Positions 5,600 to 11,410 of a DNA stretch of 13,479 nt are shown here, piece after piece (within the stretch, counting starts at the first letter, position 1; each line of letters opens with the position of its first letter). The stretch is from Nanobdellota archaeon. Its GTDB lineage: Archaea > Nanobdellota > Nanobdellia > Pacearchaeales > GW2011-AR1. The notes below the pieces were generated by a model, which saw nothing but the letters and a program-made list of their open reading frames with translations, searched no databases and had not been told where the DNA came from. The stretch is from the NCBI GenBank assembly GCA_018830845.1, contig JAHJRS010000083.1, forward strand, positions 1 to 13,479, given 5' to 3'. The position numbers and the translations under genes were made by a program.

Positions 5600-6462
5600 T
5601 TTCTGTTTGTTTTTTCCAATGCGTCCATTGTTGCTTTAATTAAATTGAAAGTTGTTCTTACCTTTCCCTTGGTTTGTGAGTAAACATCTTTTATTCCTGC
5701 AAGTTTCAAAATTTTCTGGAGTTCCTTTGCAGCAACGAGACCTGTTCCCTGGGGAGCAGGAATAATTTTTATTCTGACACTTCCAGATTTTCCTTCAATT
5801 ACAAATGGGATTGAGTGGGGATCTTCACACGAACAGTCAAAAGCTGAACATGCCCTTTTTATCTTTATGAGGTTTAACTTTGCTTTCCTTGTAGCCTTGT
5901 CTCTTGCTGGAAGAGTTTCGCCTGCCTTTCCGACGCCGACCCCAATGTGTCCATTCTCATCTCCCACAACAGCCATCGCGGAAAAAGTCATAACCCCTCC
6001 TTCCTGGGTAACTCTCTGAGTTTGTCTCCATGCTCTTCTTTTTCCCCCTCCGAATTTTCCCTTTGCATGGCCAATTGCAATCAAGTCCGTTTTTATCGGG
6101 AGAAGAAGGTCAACAATTTCACTCTCAAGAATCTTTTGATTTTTGTCAAGTATTTCATCGATATTTTTTATCTTCCCGTTTTTAACGTCTTTTCCAAGCT
6201 TTGTTTTTGGAACCCAGCTTTCCAAGTGTGCCCTTTCTTCCTCGGCTTTTCTATCTCTTTTTTCAGACCTTTTTGCTTTTATTACTTCGTCCTGGGATTT
6301 TGGTTGTTCTTTAGGTTCTTCTTTTTCAATCTCTTCTTCATAAACTTTTTTTTCATCTTTAAATTTTTCCCCAATTTCCTCAGAAACTGTTCCGTAAGCC
6401 TCGGCAGTTTTTTTTATTGCTTCAATTTCTTTTTTTGATTTGGATTTTTCTTCTTTTTCCAT
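5596..6462 (-). CDS. rps5: Ribosomal protein uS5 with long charged N-terminal extension
   Basis: A 288-residue small-subunit protein, longer than the roughly 210-235 residues of typical archaeal uS5. Residues 1-80 are a Lys/Glu-rich low-complexity extension. The conserved part starts at WVPKTKLGKDV (83-93), continues into the dsRBD-like domain (about 117-185, with GHAKGKFGGGKRRAWRQTQR at 131-150), and ends with the C-terminal domain (about 215-285, including PAPQGTGLVAAKELQKIL). The RACSAFDCSCEDPHSIPF segment (203-220) keeps the cysteine-rich loop of archaeal uS5. uS5 helps form the mRNA entry site and affects decoding accuracy. The start at 6462 lies one base after the uL18 stop; the internal start codons visible would also leave part of the extension. 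Confidence 0.96.
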   Translation of the reverse strand: MEKEEKSKSKKEIEAIKKTAEAYGTVSEEIGEKFKDEKKVYEEEIEKEEPKEQPKSQDEVIKAKRSEKRDRKAEEERAHLESWVPKTKLGKDVKNGKIKNIDEILDKNQKILESEIVDLLLPIKTDLIAIGHAKGKFGGGKRRAWRQTQRVTQEGGVMTFSAMAVVGDENGHIGVGVGKAGETLPARDKATRKAKLNLIKIKRACSAFDCSCEDPHSIPFVIEGKSGSVRIKIIPAPQGTGLVAAKELQKILKLAGIKDVYSQTKGKVRTTFNLIKATMDALEKTNRK

Positions 6463-6463
6463 T

Positions 6464-6958
6464 TTACAGTTTGTCTATTTTTGACTTTACCTCCGCAAAT
6501 ACTTTTGAAATATCTTCCTTTGCCTTTTTTCCGGAAATTCTTTCTTCCTCCGGAAAATTTTCTTCGGGAGAGTTTATTTTCATCCCTGAGTCAATCATCC
6601 CCTTCAAAAAAGCGAAAAGTTTTGATTTTTTAATCACCCTTTGCATTCCAAAGTCCACAATTGGAGTTTCAAGTTTTTCTTTTGCAATCTTTTTCCCGGT
6701 TAAGTATCCGGTGAGATAAGTTGCAGGAATTGATTTTAAACTGCCCGAAAGGTTTTCCGGCCATCCATATTTTAACAGGGCTTTTGAAGTGATTCCAAAA
6801 ATAATTTTATCCTTTGCTTCATCGCTTTTTACATACTGAACAATTACACTCTTGTTAGTCTTTCTAAATACTACTCTTGGCCTTTCACTTTTCAAAAGCT
6901 TAAGTCTAACCAGGTAATCTGTCTTTCTTTCTCTTTTTCTTCTTTTTAGTGTTTTCAT
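6464..6958 (-). CDS. rpl18: Ribosomal protein uL18
   Basis: A 164-residue protein of the large subunit that binds 5S rRNA together with uL5. Characteristic features are the basic N-terminus (MKTLKRRKRERKTDYLVRLKLL), RPRVVFRKTNKSVIVQYV (26-43), the central KALLKYGW block (about 59-66), the TAYLAG-like motif here TYLTGYLTG (about 79-87), and a charged C-terminal region after about 125. The gene is preceded by one of only two real gaps in the operon. That gap holds the repeated element with a GGAGG ribosome-binding site 9 bases before the ATG. Its stop is one base from the uS5 start. Confidence 0.95.
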   Translation of the reverse strand: MKTLKRRKRERKTDYLVRLKLLKSERPRVVFRKTNKSVIVQYVKSDEAKDKIIFGITSKALLKYGWPENLSGSLKSIPATYLTGYLTGKKIAKEKLETPIVDFGMQRVIKKSKLFAFLKGMIDSGMKINSPEENFPEEERISGKKAKEDISKVFAEVKSKIDKL

Positions 6959-7014
6959 TCAAAATAACCTCCGTGTATTTTTTGGATGAATGAAAATCTT
7001 TGATTTGCTTTCAT
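6955..7014 (-). CDS. Possible 19-codon coupling ORF within repeat copy A
   Basis: A short frame reads MKANQRFSFIQKIHGGYFE. Its ATG overlaps the eL19 stop (ATGA) and its own stop overlaps the uL18 start (ATGA). The two-sided 4-base overlap imitates the coupled junctions of the rest of the operon. The counterpart in copy B shares the first 12 codons apart from one substitution, then shifts frame at the A-run. A conserved peptide is therefore doubtful; a role in carrying ribosomes across the gap is more plausible. No ribosome-binding site of its own is evident apart from the upstream gene. Confidence 0.25.
   Translation of the reverse strand: MKANQRFSFIQKIHGGYFE
6968..6972 (-). promoter_or_regulatory. 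GGAGG ribosome-binding site of uL18
   Basis: GGAGG in the sense direction lies 9 bases before the uL18 ATG, inside repeat copy A. It is one of the two strongest Shine-Dalgarno sequences I saw in the operon; most coupled junctions have weak ones or none. Confidence 0.7.
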
Positions 7015-7415
7015 TTTTTCATTCCCTCAATGTGCATCTTAAAATTTGACTTGCTTTTAAAATTTTTATTTCTTATCTGAATTCTCAATTGCTTAACTTC
7101 ATCAGGAGTTAGGCTTCCCCGTCTTTTTAAGTCTTTAATATATTCCCTTAATTTTCTTGTAATCTTTACATAATTTTGCTTTCTCTTGTTCACTTTTTTT
7201 CTGACTTTGCCGGTTCCTCTTTTGTTTTTTCTTTTTACATTTGTCCTTCTTCCCTTGACGGGTTTTAAAATAATTGCGCCGCTTTCAAGAAGGTCCCTCA
7301 TGTCCTGCTTTGTAATTGCTTCTTTTATTTCATCAAGTCTTAGTCTCACAAACTTAATTCTGTCTTTTCCAACTCCAAGTGCTTTGGCCGCAAGATTTTT
7401 TTTCTTAATAATCAT
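7011..7415 (-). CDS. rpl19e: Ribosomal protein eL19
   Basis: A 134-residue protein of the archaeal/eukaryotic eL19 family, slightly shorter than the usual 145-150. The N-terminal globular part carries KKKNLAAKALGVGKDRIKF (4-22) and the IKEAITKQDMRDLLESGAI segment (30-48). A very basic linker rich in Lys and Arg follows (about 54-82, with KRGTGKVRKK). The C-terminal helices span about 83-125, with YIKDLKRRGSLTPDEVKQLR. It sits on the large-subunit surface and can form a bridge to the small subunit. Its start overlaps the eL32 stop by 4 bases. Its own TGA is the first part of repeat copy A. Confidence 0.95.
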   Translation of the reverse strand: MIIKKKNLAAKALGVGKDRIKFVRLRLDEIKEAITKQDMRDLLESGAIILKPVKGRRTNVKRKNKRGTGKVRKKVNKRKQNYVKITRKLREYIKDLKRRGSLTPDEVKQLRIQIRNKNFKSKSNFKMHIEGMKK

Positions 7416-7834
7416 TTTTTATCTTCTCCTTTTTTATCGGTCGAATTTTTTTCTTTCTTTTCATCTTCTTTCTTAGATTTTTCTTTATTTTTAAAATTCT
7501 TTAGGAATTTTTTAGGATTGAAATTTTCAAATTCTAATTTTAGCTCAACGGATTTTTTTGCAATTTGGGCTCTTTTTTTTGCTCCGATTCTTCCCAAAAC
7601 AAGAATTTGTCCTTTTGTGGAAATTTCAAGGTCTTTAATGTTTGAAATTTTTATAATCTCTCTCTTTGAATCTGAACTCTTTTTGTAACCAATGCTGACA
7701 ACTGCAGGGTAGCCTTTTCTTTTCTCTCTCATTTTGTTATCTCTTCCGGTGGGGTTTCTCCATTTAGCTTTTTTGCCTTTTCCTTTTCCAAACTTTGAAA
7801 ACCTTTTCGCGTCCCGTCTCAGAAATTTTGCCAT
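7412..7834 (-). CDS. rpl32e: Ribosomal protein eL32
   Basis: A 140-residue large-subunit protein when started at the ATG at 7834. The conserved core is FLRRDAKRFSKFGKGKGKKA (4-23), then KWRNPTGRDNKMREKRKGYP (24-43), VSIGYKKS, and a stretch ending in LVLGRIGAKKRAQIAKKSVE (about 79-98). The last 35 residues are a Lys/Glu/Asp low-complexity tail. An upstream in-frame ATG at 7864 would add ten residues and overlap uL6 by 26 bases. I prefer 7834 because it gives a 4-base gap like the other junctions and starts at the conserved block, but the longer form cannot be excluded. The end overlaps eL19 by 4 bases. Confidence 0.92.
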   Translation of the reverse strand: MAKFLRRDAKRFSKFGKGKGKKAKWRNPTGRDNKMREKRKGYPAVVSIGYKKSSDSKREIIKISNIKDLEISTKGQILVLGRIGAKKRAQIAKKSVELKLEFENFNPKKFLKNFKNKEKSKKEDEKKEKNSTDKKGEDKK

Positions 7835-7838
7835 TTTA

Positions 7839-8381
7839 TTATATCTTTTTTCCGTCCTTTTCAATTATATAAATTCCATCCTGAAAAATTCTTTTATCCC
7901 TTCCTCTAATTTTTGTAGCGATCTCAAAATTTGCTGAAGCCTGGCCTGCAAGTTCCTTGTTCATTGATTTTACAAGAATCATTTCTTTTTTTATTTCAAC
8001 GTCAACGTTTTCAGGGATGTTTACTCTTCTCTCAACTTTTTCTCCCAGAAAGTTTTTTATTAAAACGGAATTTCCTTCTTGCTTCACTGTGAACGGAAAA
8101 TGCCCAAAACAGATTTTAAGGTGATATTCAAATTTCTTTTGAGCACCTTTAACCATGTTGGTGATATGTGCGGATACAGTGTTCATCATTTTTTTTTCAT
8201 TTTTTGTTGATTTTTCGTTTGACAAAATAACTTCTTTTTCTTTTACCTGAGCCTTAACCTTTCCAAAGTTAAACTCCCTTTCAATTTCCCCTTCAGGCCC
8301 TTTCACTTTAACTTTGCTCCCTTCAATTTTTAATTCAACTCCTTCAGGGATCTGGATTTTTTTTGATAATGGCCTTCTCAT
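7839..8381 (-). CDS. rpl6: Ribosomal protein uL6
   Basis: A 180-residue protein with the two repeated alpha/beta domains of uL6. The first (about 8-85) includes IPEGVELKIEGSKVKVKGPE (11-30), the classic opening of the family. The second (about 88-175) includes FGHFPFTVKQEGNSVLIKNF and the FLGEKVERRVNIPENVDVEI segment. The C-terminus ends with RGRDKRIFQDGIYIIEK, which matches archaeal forms. It binds 23S rRNA near the sarcin-ricin loop. The ATG overlaps the uS8 stop by one base (TAATG). Confidence 0.96.
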   Translation of the reverse strand: MRRPLSKKIQIPEGVELKIEGSKVKVKGPEGEIEREFNFGKVKAQVKEKEVILSNEKSTKNEKKMMNTVSAHITNMVKGAQKKFEYHLKICFGHFPFTVKQEGNSVLIKNFLGEKVERRVNIPENVDVEIKKEMILVKSMNKELAGQASANFEIATKIRGRDKRIFQDGIYIIEKDGKKI

Positions 8382-8761
8382 TAGTAAAAATAAGCAATCA
8401 AGCTACCCCCTGTTTTTTCTTTTTCAGCTTCTTCGTGTGTCATAAGGCCCTTATTTGTCGAGATAATCACCACTCCAAGGTTTCTTGAAGGAAGATATCT
8501 TCTTCTGTACTTTTCAATTTGAGTTTTGTCGCAGCTGAACCGTGGTTTTATTGATTTGCACTCGGTAAAATCTCCGAGAGCGACTTCAATTGATTTGTCT
8601 TTAGGATTTATTTTATATTTTTTAACTGCTCCTTCCTGTTTCATGATTTTTAAAACTTCAATTAACAGATTTGAAATTATCTTTATCTTCACGTTTTCAT
8701 TCCCTGCCTTTTTTGCGTTCTTCATCATATTTAATGCGTCCGCAACTATATCGTGTGCCAT
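8381..8761 (-). CDS. rps8: Ribosomal protein uS8
   Basis: A 126-residue small-subunit protein, close to the usual 130. It begins with DIVADALNMMKNAKKAGNEN (4-23), the expected N-terminal helix. The C-terminal domain contains RRRYLPSRNLGVVIISTNKG (86-105), with the STxxG rRNA-binding motif, then LMTHEEAEKEKTGGSLIAYF to the end as in archaeal uS8. It binds the central domain of 16S rRNA early in assembly. In E. coli uS8 is the translational repressor of the spc operon; whether that holds here is unknown. One base separates it from uS14, and its stop overlaps the uL6 start. Confidence 0.96.
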   Translation of the reverse strand: MAHDIVADALNMMKNAKKAGNENVKIKIISNLLIEVLKIMKQEGAVKKYKINPKDKSIEVALGDFTECKSIKPRFSCDKTQIEKYRRRYLPSRNLGVVIISTNKGLMTHEEAEKEKTGGSLIAYFY

Positions 8762-8762
8762 T

Positions 8763-8993
8763 TTAACTATATTTTTTAAAGCCTATCTCCGTTGCAATTT
8801 CTCTAAAGCAGTGTCGGCAAAGATTAAGTCCGTATGAGTTTATGTGGGCTCCAAACCTTCCGCATCTTTCGCACTTTTTAACTGCAATACCGGTCTTTCT
8901 TTCTTTAGGTTTGCAGTGCTTCAGGAATTTTTCCTTAACAGCAGGCTTCGCATTTAATTGTTTGAATATTTTTTTCCAGTCACTTGCAGTCAT
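8763..8993 (-). CDS. rps14: Ribosomal protein uS14, zinc-ribbon form with N-terminal extension
   Basis: A 76-residue protein. The C-terminal half is a standard archaeal uS14 with a zinc site from Cys41, Cys44, Cys59 and Cys62 (CERC...CRHC) and the ending FREIATEIGFKKY. Typical archaeal uS14 is about 50-56 residues; the additional start MTASDWKKIFKQLNAKPAVK (1-20) and the following KHCKPKER block resemble, from memory, the extended form found in DPANN genomes. It sits in the small-subunit head. A GAGG-like site precedes the ATG, and the gene is one base from both neighbours. Confidence 0.95.
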   Translation of the reverse strand: MTASDWKKIFKQLNAKPAVKEKFLKHCKPKERKTGIAVKKCERCGRFGAHINSYGLNLCRHCFREIATEIGFKKYS

Positions 8994-8994
8994 T

Positions 8995-9507
8995 TTATTT
9001 AAACCTCGTTCCGAATTTTTCGGACATGAATTTAATTATTTCTTCCCTTGTTATAACTTGCCTTTTCGGGATTTTCGCACTTTTTGCTTTTTTTAGTCTT
9101 ACCCTTCTTCCTGCTCTCTTAAACACTACTGTAACGTCAAGCCCCATAATTCCAATTTCCCTTACATACTGGGTTCCGGGAATCTCAATATATTCCGGAA
9201 TGCCGAATGAAAAGTTGTTTTCACTAATCTGTTTTTTCTTTAATACATTTTCAATGGCTATAAGCATTTTTTTTAGTGTCTCTTCCGGGTTTTTTCTAAT
9301 TGTGACAACACTTCCTGTTTCAAGTCCCGGGCGCACTCCCAGAGAGGGGATTCTTTTTCTTGAGGTTGTTTTTGAAGGTTTTTTTCCTGTCAAAATTTCA
9401 AGAAGCTTGTGGCCTTTCGCAAGGTAATCTCCTGTTCCTCCTATACTTAGGACCACTTTCTCAATTTTTATTTCTCTCATTTTGTTATCTGATTTTTTTT
9501 GTTCCAT
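8995..9507 (-). CDS. rpl5: Ribosomal protein uL5
   Basis: A 170-residue protein that binds 5S rRNA and contacts the P-site tRNA. The family start MREIKIEKVVLSIGGTGDYL falls at residues 10-29, after a nine-residue charged lead. Next come the GKKPSKTTSRKRIPSLGVRP block (41-60), the ENNFSFGIPEYIEIPGTQYV region (115-134) and GIMGLDVTVVFKRAGRRVR (about 138-156). The first ATG is kept because it overlaps the eS4 stop by one base (TAATG) and has GGTGA a short distance upstream. A later start at codon 10 is possible. Confidence 0.95.
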   Translation of the reverse strand: MEQKKSDNKMREIKIEKVVLSIGGTGDYLAKGHKLLEILTGKKPSKTTSRKRIPSLGVRPGLETGSVVTIRKNPEETLKKMLIAIENVLKKKQISENNFSFGIPEYIEIPGTQYVREIGIMGLDVTVVFKRAGRRVRLKKAKSAKIPKRQVITREEIIKFMSEKFGTRFK

Positions 9508-10151
9508 TACTCAATCACCATTAACTGTTTAATTAAAACTTTGAAATTTTTGCCGTCCGATTCAATTTCGGCCATCTTGCTTTCTTCAAGGATTTTAATT
9601 ATTTTTCCCTTCATTCCGGCGTGTTTTCCTCCAATGACCAATGCTTCAGTCTTTTCCTTCATAGGAATTATTTTTACAACTTTTATTTTTTCAAGGTCAA
9701 TAACCACAGAGTCATTAACAGCGCATTTTGAGTCGCACAGGTAATTTCTTCCATCCGCAAGGTTGATTTGTTTCTTCTTGTTTTTTAGTGTTTTTTTCCC
9801 TATAATTTTTGAAACTTTTGTCTTCGAACTTTTTTCATCTATTTTTTCAATACCATATTTTCCCTTGTCAGACAGAACAATCCGATAATATTCTTTTGAA
9901 GGAACGATAGTCAGAGTGTCAAAGAGTTCAAGGCTTTTCTTTTCATGGCTGACAACTTTTCCTGAAATTATAAGGTCTTTTTTGTGTATTGCCTTTTTAA
10001 CTTCACTCCTGTCCCTTGCAACTTTCATTAGGTCTCTTAGCAAAACCAAAACAGGAAGTCCCTTTGAATTAGGTGTAACTATAAAAGTTGTTCCTTTTCT
10101 TGGAACTGGCCAGTTCTTGGGTGCTGCCTGTCTTTTTAGGTGTCTTTTCAT
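9507..10151 (-). CDS. rps4e: Ribosomal protein eS4
   Basis: A 214-residue small-subunit protein found only in archaea and eukaryotes, a little shorter than the common 235-245. The N-terminus MKRHLKRQAAPKNWPVPRKG is the family hallmark. An S4 RNA-binding domain follows (about 33-90, with LPVLVLLRDLMKVARDRSEV and the KKDLIISGKVV turn). The central domain is next, and a KOW motif lies near the end (VIGGKHAGMKGKIIKILEES, 172-191). The ATG lies within the last codons of uL24 (4-base overlap), and its stop overlaps the uL5 start by one base. Confidence 0.96.
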   Translation of the reverse strand: MKRHLKRQAAPKNWPVPRKGTTFIVTPNSKGLPVLVLLRDLMKVARDRSEVKKAIHKKDLIISGKVVSHEKKSLELFDTLTIVPSKEYYRIVLSDKGKYGIEKIDEKSSKTKVSKIIGKKTLKNKKKQINLADGRNYLCDSKCAVNDSVVIDLEKIKVVKIIPMKEKTEALVIGGKHAGMKGKIIKILEESKMAEIESDGKNFKVLIKQLMVIE

Positions 10152-10600
10152 TTTTTATTTTCCTTAATTTTTAATTCCCTTTTAACTTCGGACTTTTCTT
10201 CTTTTTTAGAGTTTTCTGTTTTTATTTCAGATTTTGATTTTTTGAATCTTCTTTTGTCATCCAGGTAAATTTCCGTAATTTGGAGGTTTGACGCCCTGAA
10301 GGGAATATTCACCATTGACCCATCCTGTTTCTTTTTTTGAATTCCATCAAGATAAATTTGCATTGACTTTGTTTTTATGATATTTATCTTCGCTGTTTTT
10401 CCTTTGTACTTTCCTTTCATTATTTTTACACTGTCCCCTTTTCTTGATTCAATGTTTCGTGTCTTGTATTTTTCCCGAAGGTTTTTAGTAAGGTTCACAC
10501 TTAACATTTTTCTTTTTATATGAATTGGTGCATTCGCCGAGTATTTCCTCTGCTTTCCGGGATTTTTACTCCCTGTCCAGTGTGTCGAAAATTTTTTCAT
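10148..10600 (-). CDS. rpl24: Ribosomal protein uL24
   Basis: A 150-residue protein of the large subunit, an early assembly factor near the exit tunnel. The archaeal start is visible (MKKFSTHWTGSKNPGKQRKY), with APIHIKRKMLSVNLTKNLRE (24-43) and the KOW motif RKGDSVKIMKGKYKGKTAKI (53-72). The ASNLQITEIYLDDKRR segment follows (about 103-118). The last 30 residues are a Lys/Glu/Ser low-complexity tail, longer than in most archaeal homologues (about 120 residues). One base separates it from uL14. It overlaps eS4 by 4 bases. Confidence 0.94.
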   Translation of the reverse strand: MKKFSTHWTGSKNPGKQRKYSANAPIHIKRKMLSVNLTKNLREKYKTRNIESRKGDSVKIMKGKYKGKTAKINIIKTKSMQIYLDGIQKKKQDGSMVNIPFRASNLQITEIYLDDKRRFKKSKSEIKTENSKKEEKSEVKRELKIKENKK

Positions 10601-10601
10601 T

Positions 10602-11003
10602 TTAGTAAACTATTGAAGCGATTTTTGCGACCTGTGGCCAGCGCTCCAAAATCTCCTTTGCAATTGGTCCTTTGATTTGTGTTCCTTTTGGGTTCCCTTT
10701 GTCATCTTTTAAAAGTGCAACCGCATTGTCTTCAAAACCTATTCTTTCCCCGTTTAATCTTCTGAACGGTTTTTTTTGCCGTATTAAAACTGCATCAAAA
10801 ACTTTCCCTTTCATTTCAGGGTCTCCCGATTTTACTGATACTTTGACCATGTCTGCAAGTTTTGCGCACATTTGCTTTCCTTTCTTTCCCTTGCCTCTTT
10901 TAACTGAAACAATTTTTACTATTTTTGCCCCGCTGTTGTCAGCCGCAATCATTTTCGTTCCAAGATTGCATCCTGCAGTTGTTCTGGCGCTTATTGCTTT
11001 CAT
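10602..11003 (-). CDS. rpl14: Ribosomal protein uL14
   Basis: A 133-residue protein of the large subunit that forms part of the interface with the small subunit. Markers are the ISAR start, the MIAADNSGAKIVKIVSVKRG block (18-37), VFDAVLIRQKKPFRRLNGER (68-87) and the ending IAKEILERWPQVAKIASIVY (114-133). Length and start match the archaeal family. The gene is preceded by repeat copy B, which supplies GGAGG 9 bases before the ATG. In E. coli uL14 is the first gene of the spc operon, so the break falls at the bacterial S10/spc boundary. Confidence 0.97.
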   Translation of the reverse strand: MKAISARTTAGCNLGTKMIAADNSGAKIVKIVSVKRGKGKKGKQMCAKLADMVKVSVKSGDPEMKGKVFDAVLIRQKKPFRRLNGERIGFEDNAVALLKDDKGNPKGTQIKGPIAKEILERWPQVAKIASIVY

Positions 11004-11060
11004 TCAAAATAACCTCCGTATATTTTTTTGGATTAATGAAAATCTTTGATTTGCTTTCAT
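11004..11060 (-). CDS. Possible 18-codon coupling ORF within repeat copy B
   Basis: A short frame reads MKANQRFSLIQKNIRRLF. It starts at an ATG overlapping the uS17 stop and ends in a TGA directly next to the uL14 ATG. It agrees with the copy A frame for 12 codons except one residue, then differs because of the additional A in the A-run. The peptide itself is probably unimportant if the ORF is translated at all. Confidence 0.22.
   Translation of the reverse strand: MKANQRFSLIQKNIRRLF
11013..11017 (-). promoter_or_regulatory. GGAGG ribosome-binding site of uL14
   Basis: GGAGG in the sense direction lies 9 bases before the uL14 ATG, inside repeat copy B. The spacing is the same as at uL18. 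Confidence 0.7.
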
Positions 11061-11410
11061 TTCTCTTCATCTCCATTTTTTATTTTCTCTAAAAACACAA
11101 AGTGAATTATCTTGCTCAGTGGTCTGCACTCCTTTACTTTTACCCAATTTCCAATTTTCACATCTTTATCCACGCATCTTGGGAGTCTTGCATGAATCTT
11201 TGTTTTTTTCTTTGAGTACCTTTCATATTTTTTCACATAAACCATTCTTTCCATTTCCACTGCAATTCTCTTGTCATGTTTTGAGACAACTATCCCTTTG
11301 AAAATTCTCCCGTGAGTTTTTAAATTCCCATGGAAGGGACATTCTCTGTCTTTGCATTTTACATCCATTTTCTCATCCAATTCTGGTTTTTTATTCTGTT
11401 TTTTTGCCAT
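11057..11410 (-). CDS. rps17: Ribosomal protein uS17
   Basis: A 117-residue small-subunit protein of the archaeal type. It has a short basic N-terminal extension, then CKDRECPFHGNLKTHGRIFK (19-38), whose Cys-x4-CPFHG motif is characteristic of archaeal and eukaryotic uS17. The OB-fold strands follow (about 36-107), ending with GNWVKVKECRPLSKIIHFVF (87-106). In many archaea the RNase P protein Rpp29 gene lies between aIF1 and uS17; here the two are joined by a one-base TAATG overlap, with no Rpp29 present. The stop TGA is part of repeat copy B. Confidence 0.96.
   Translation of the reverse strand: MAKKQNKKPELDEKMDVKCKDRECPFHGNLKTHGRIFKGIVVSKHDKRIAVEMERMVYVKKYERYSKKKTKIHARLPRCVDKDVKIGNWVKVKECRPLSKIIHFVFLEKIKNGDEEK

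Larger units (their letters stand above)
6953..7014 (-). repeat. Repeated junction element, copy A (eL19/uL18)
   Basis: This 62-base stretch matches copy B (10998-11060) at 60 of 63 aligned columns: two substitutions and one missing A in the A-run. In the sense direction it starts with ATGA, overlapping the eL19 stop TGA. Next comes a possible hairpin (7014-6990) with ATGA pairing TCAT and AAATC pairing GATTT around an AAA loop, with AAGC bulged. It continues with CCAAAAAATACAC, then GGAGG (6972-6968), and ends at the first two codons of uL18. It fills the whole gap between the two genes. Confidence 0.93.
10998..11060 (-). repeat. Repeated junction element, copy B (uS17/uL14)
   Basis: A 63-base stretch nearly identical to copy A (6953-7014). 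In the sense direction it starts with ATGA overlapping the uS17 stop, then the same hairpin (11060-11036), CCAAAAAAATATAC with one more A than copy A, GGAGG (11017-11013), and the uL14 start. The ten bases ATGAAAGCAA occur both at its beginning and at the start of uL14, so this copy is bounded by a 10-base direct repeat; copy A shares only ATGAAA there. That asymmetry hints that copy B is the older one. Confidence 0.93.

Noticed and set aside
5947..6438. Long plus-strand open frames opposite uS5 and other ribosomal genes
   Set aside because: They are Phe/Ser-rich translations of the antisense of Lys/Glu-rich coding sequence, with no ribosome-binding site and no family resemblance.
7835..7864. 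Upstream ATG for eL32 overlapping uL6 by 26 bases
   Set aside because: The ten additional residues are not part of the conserved start, and no other junction in the operon overlaps by more than 4 bases; kept as an alternative in the entry.
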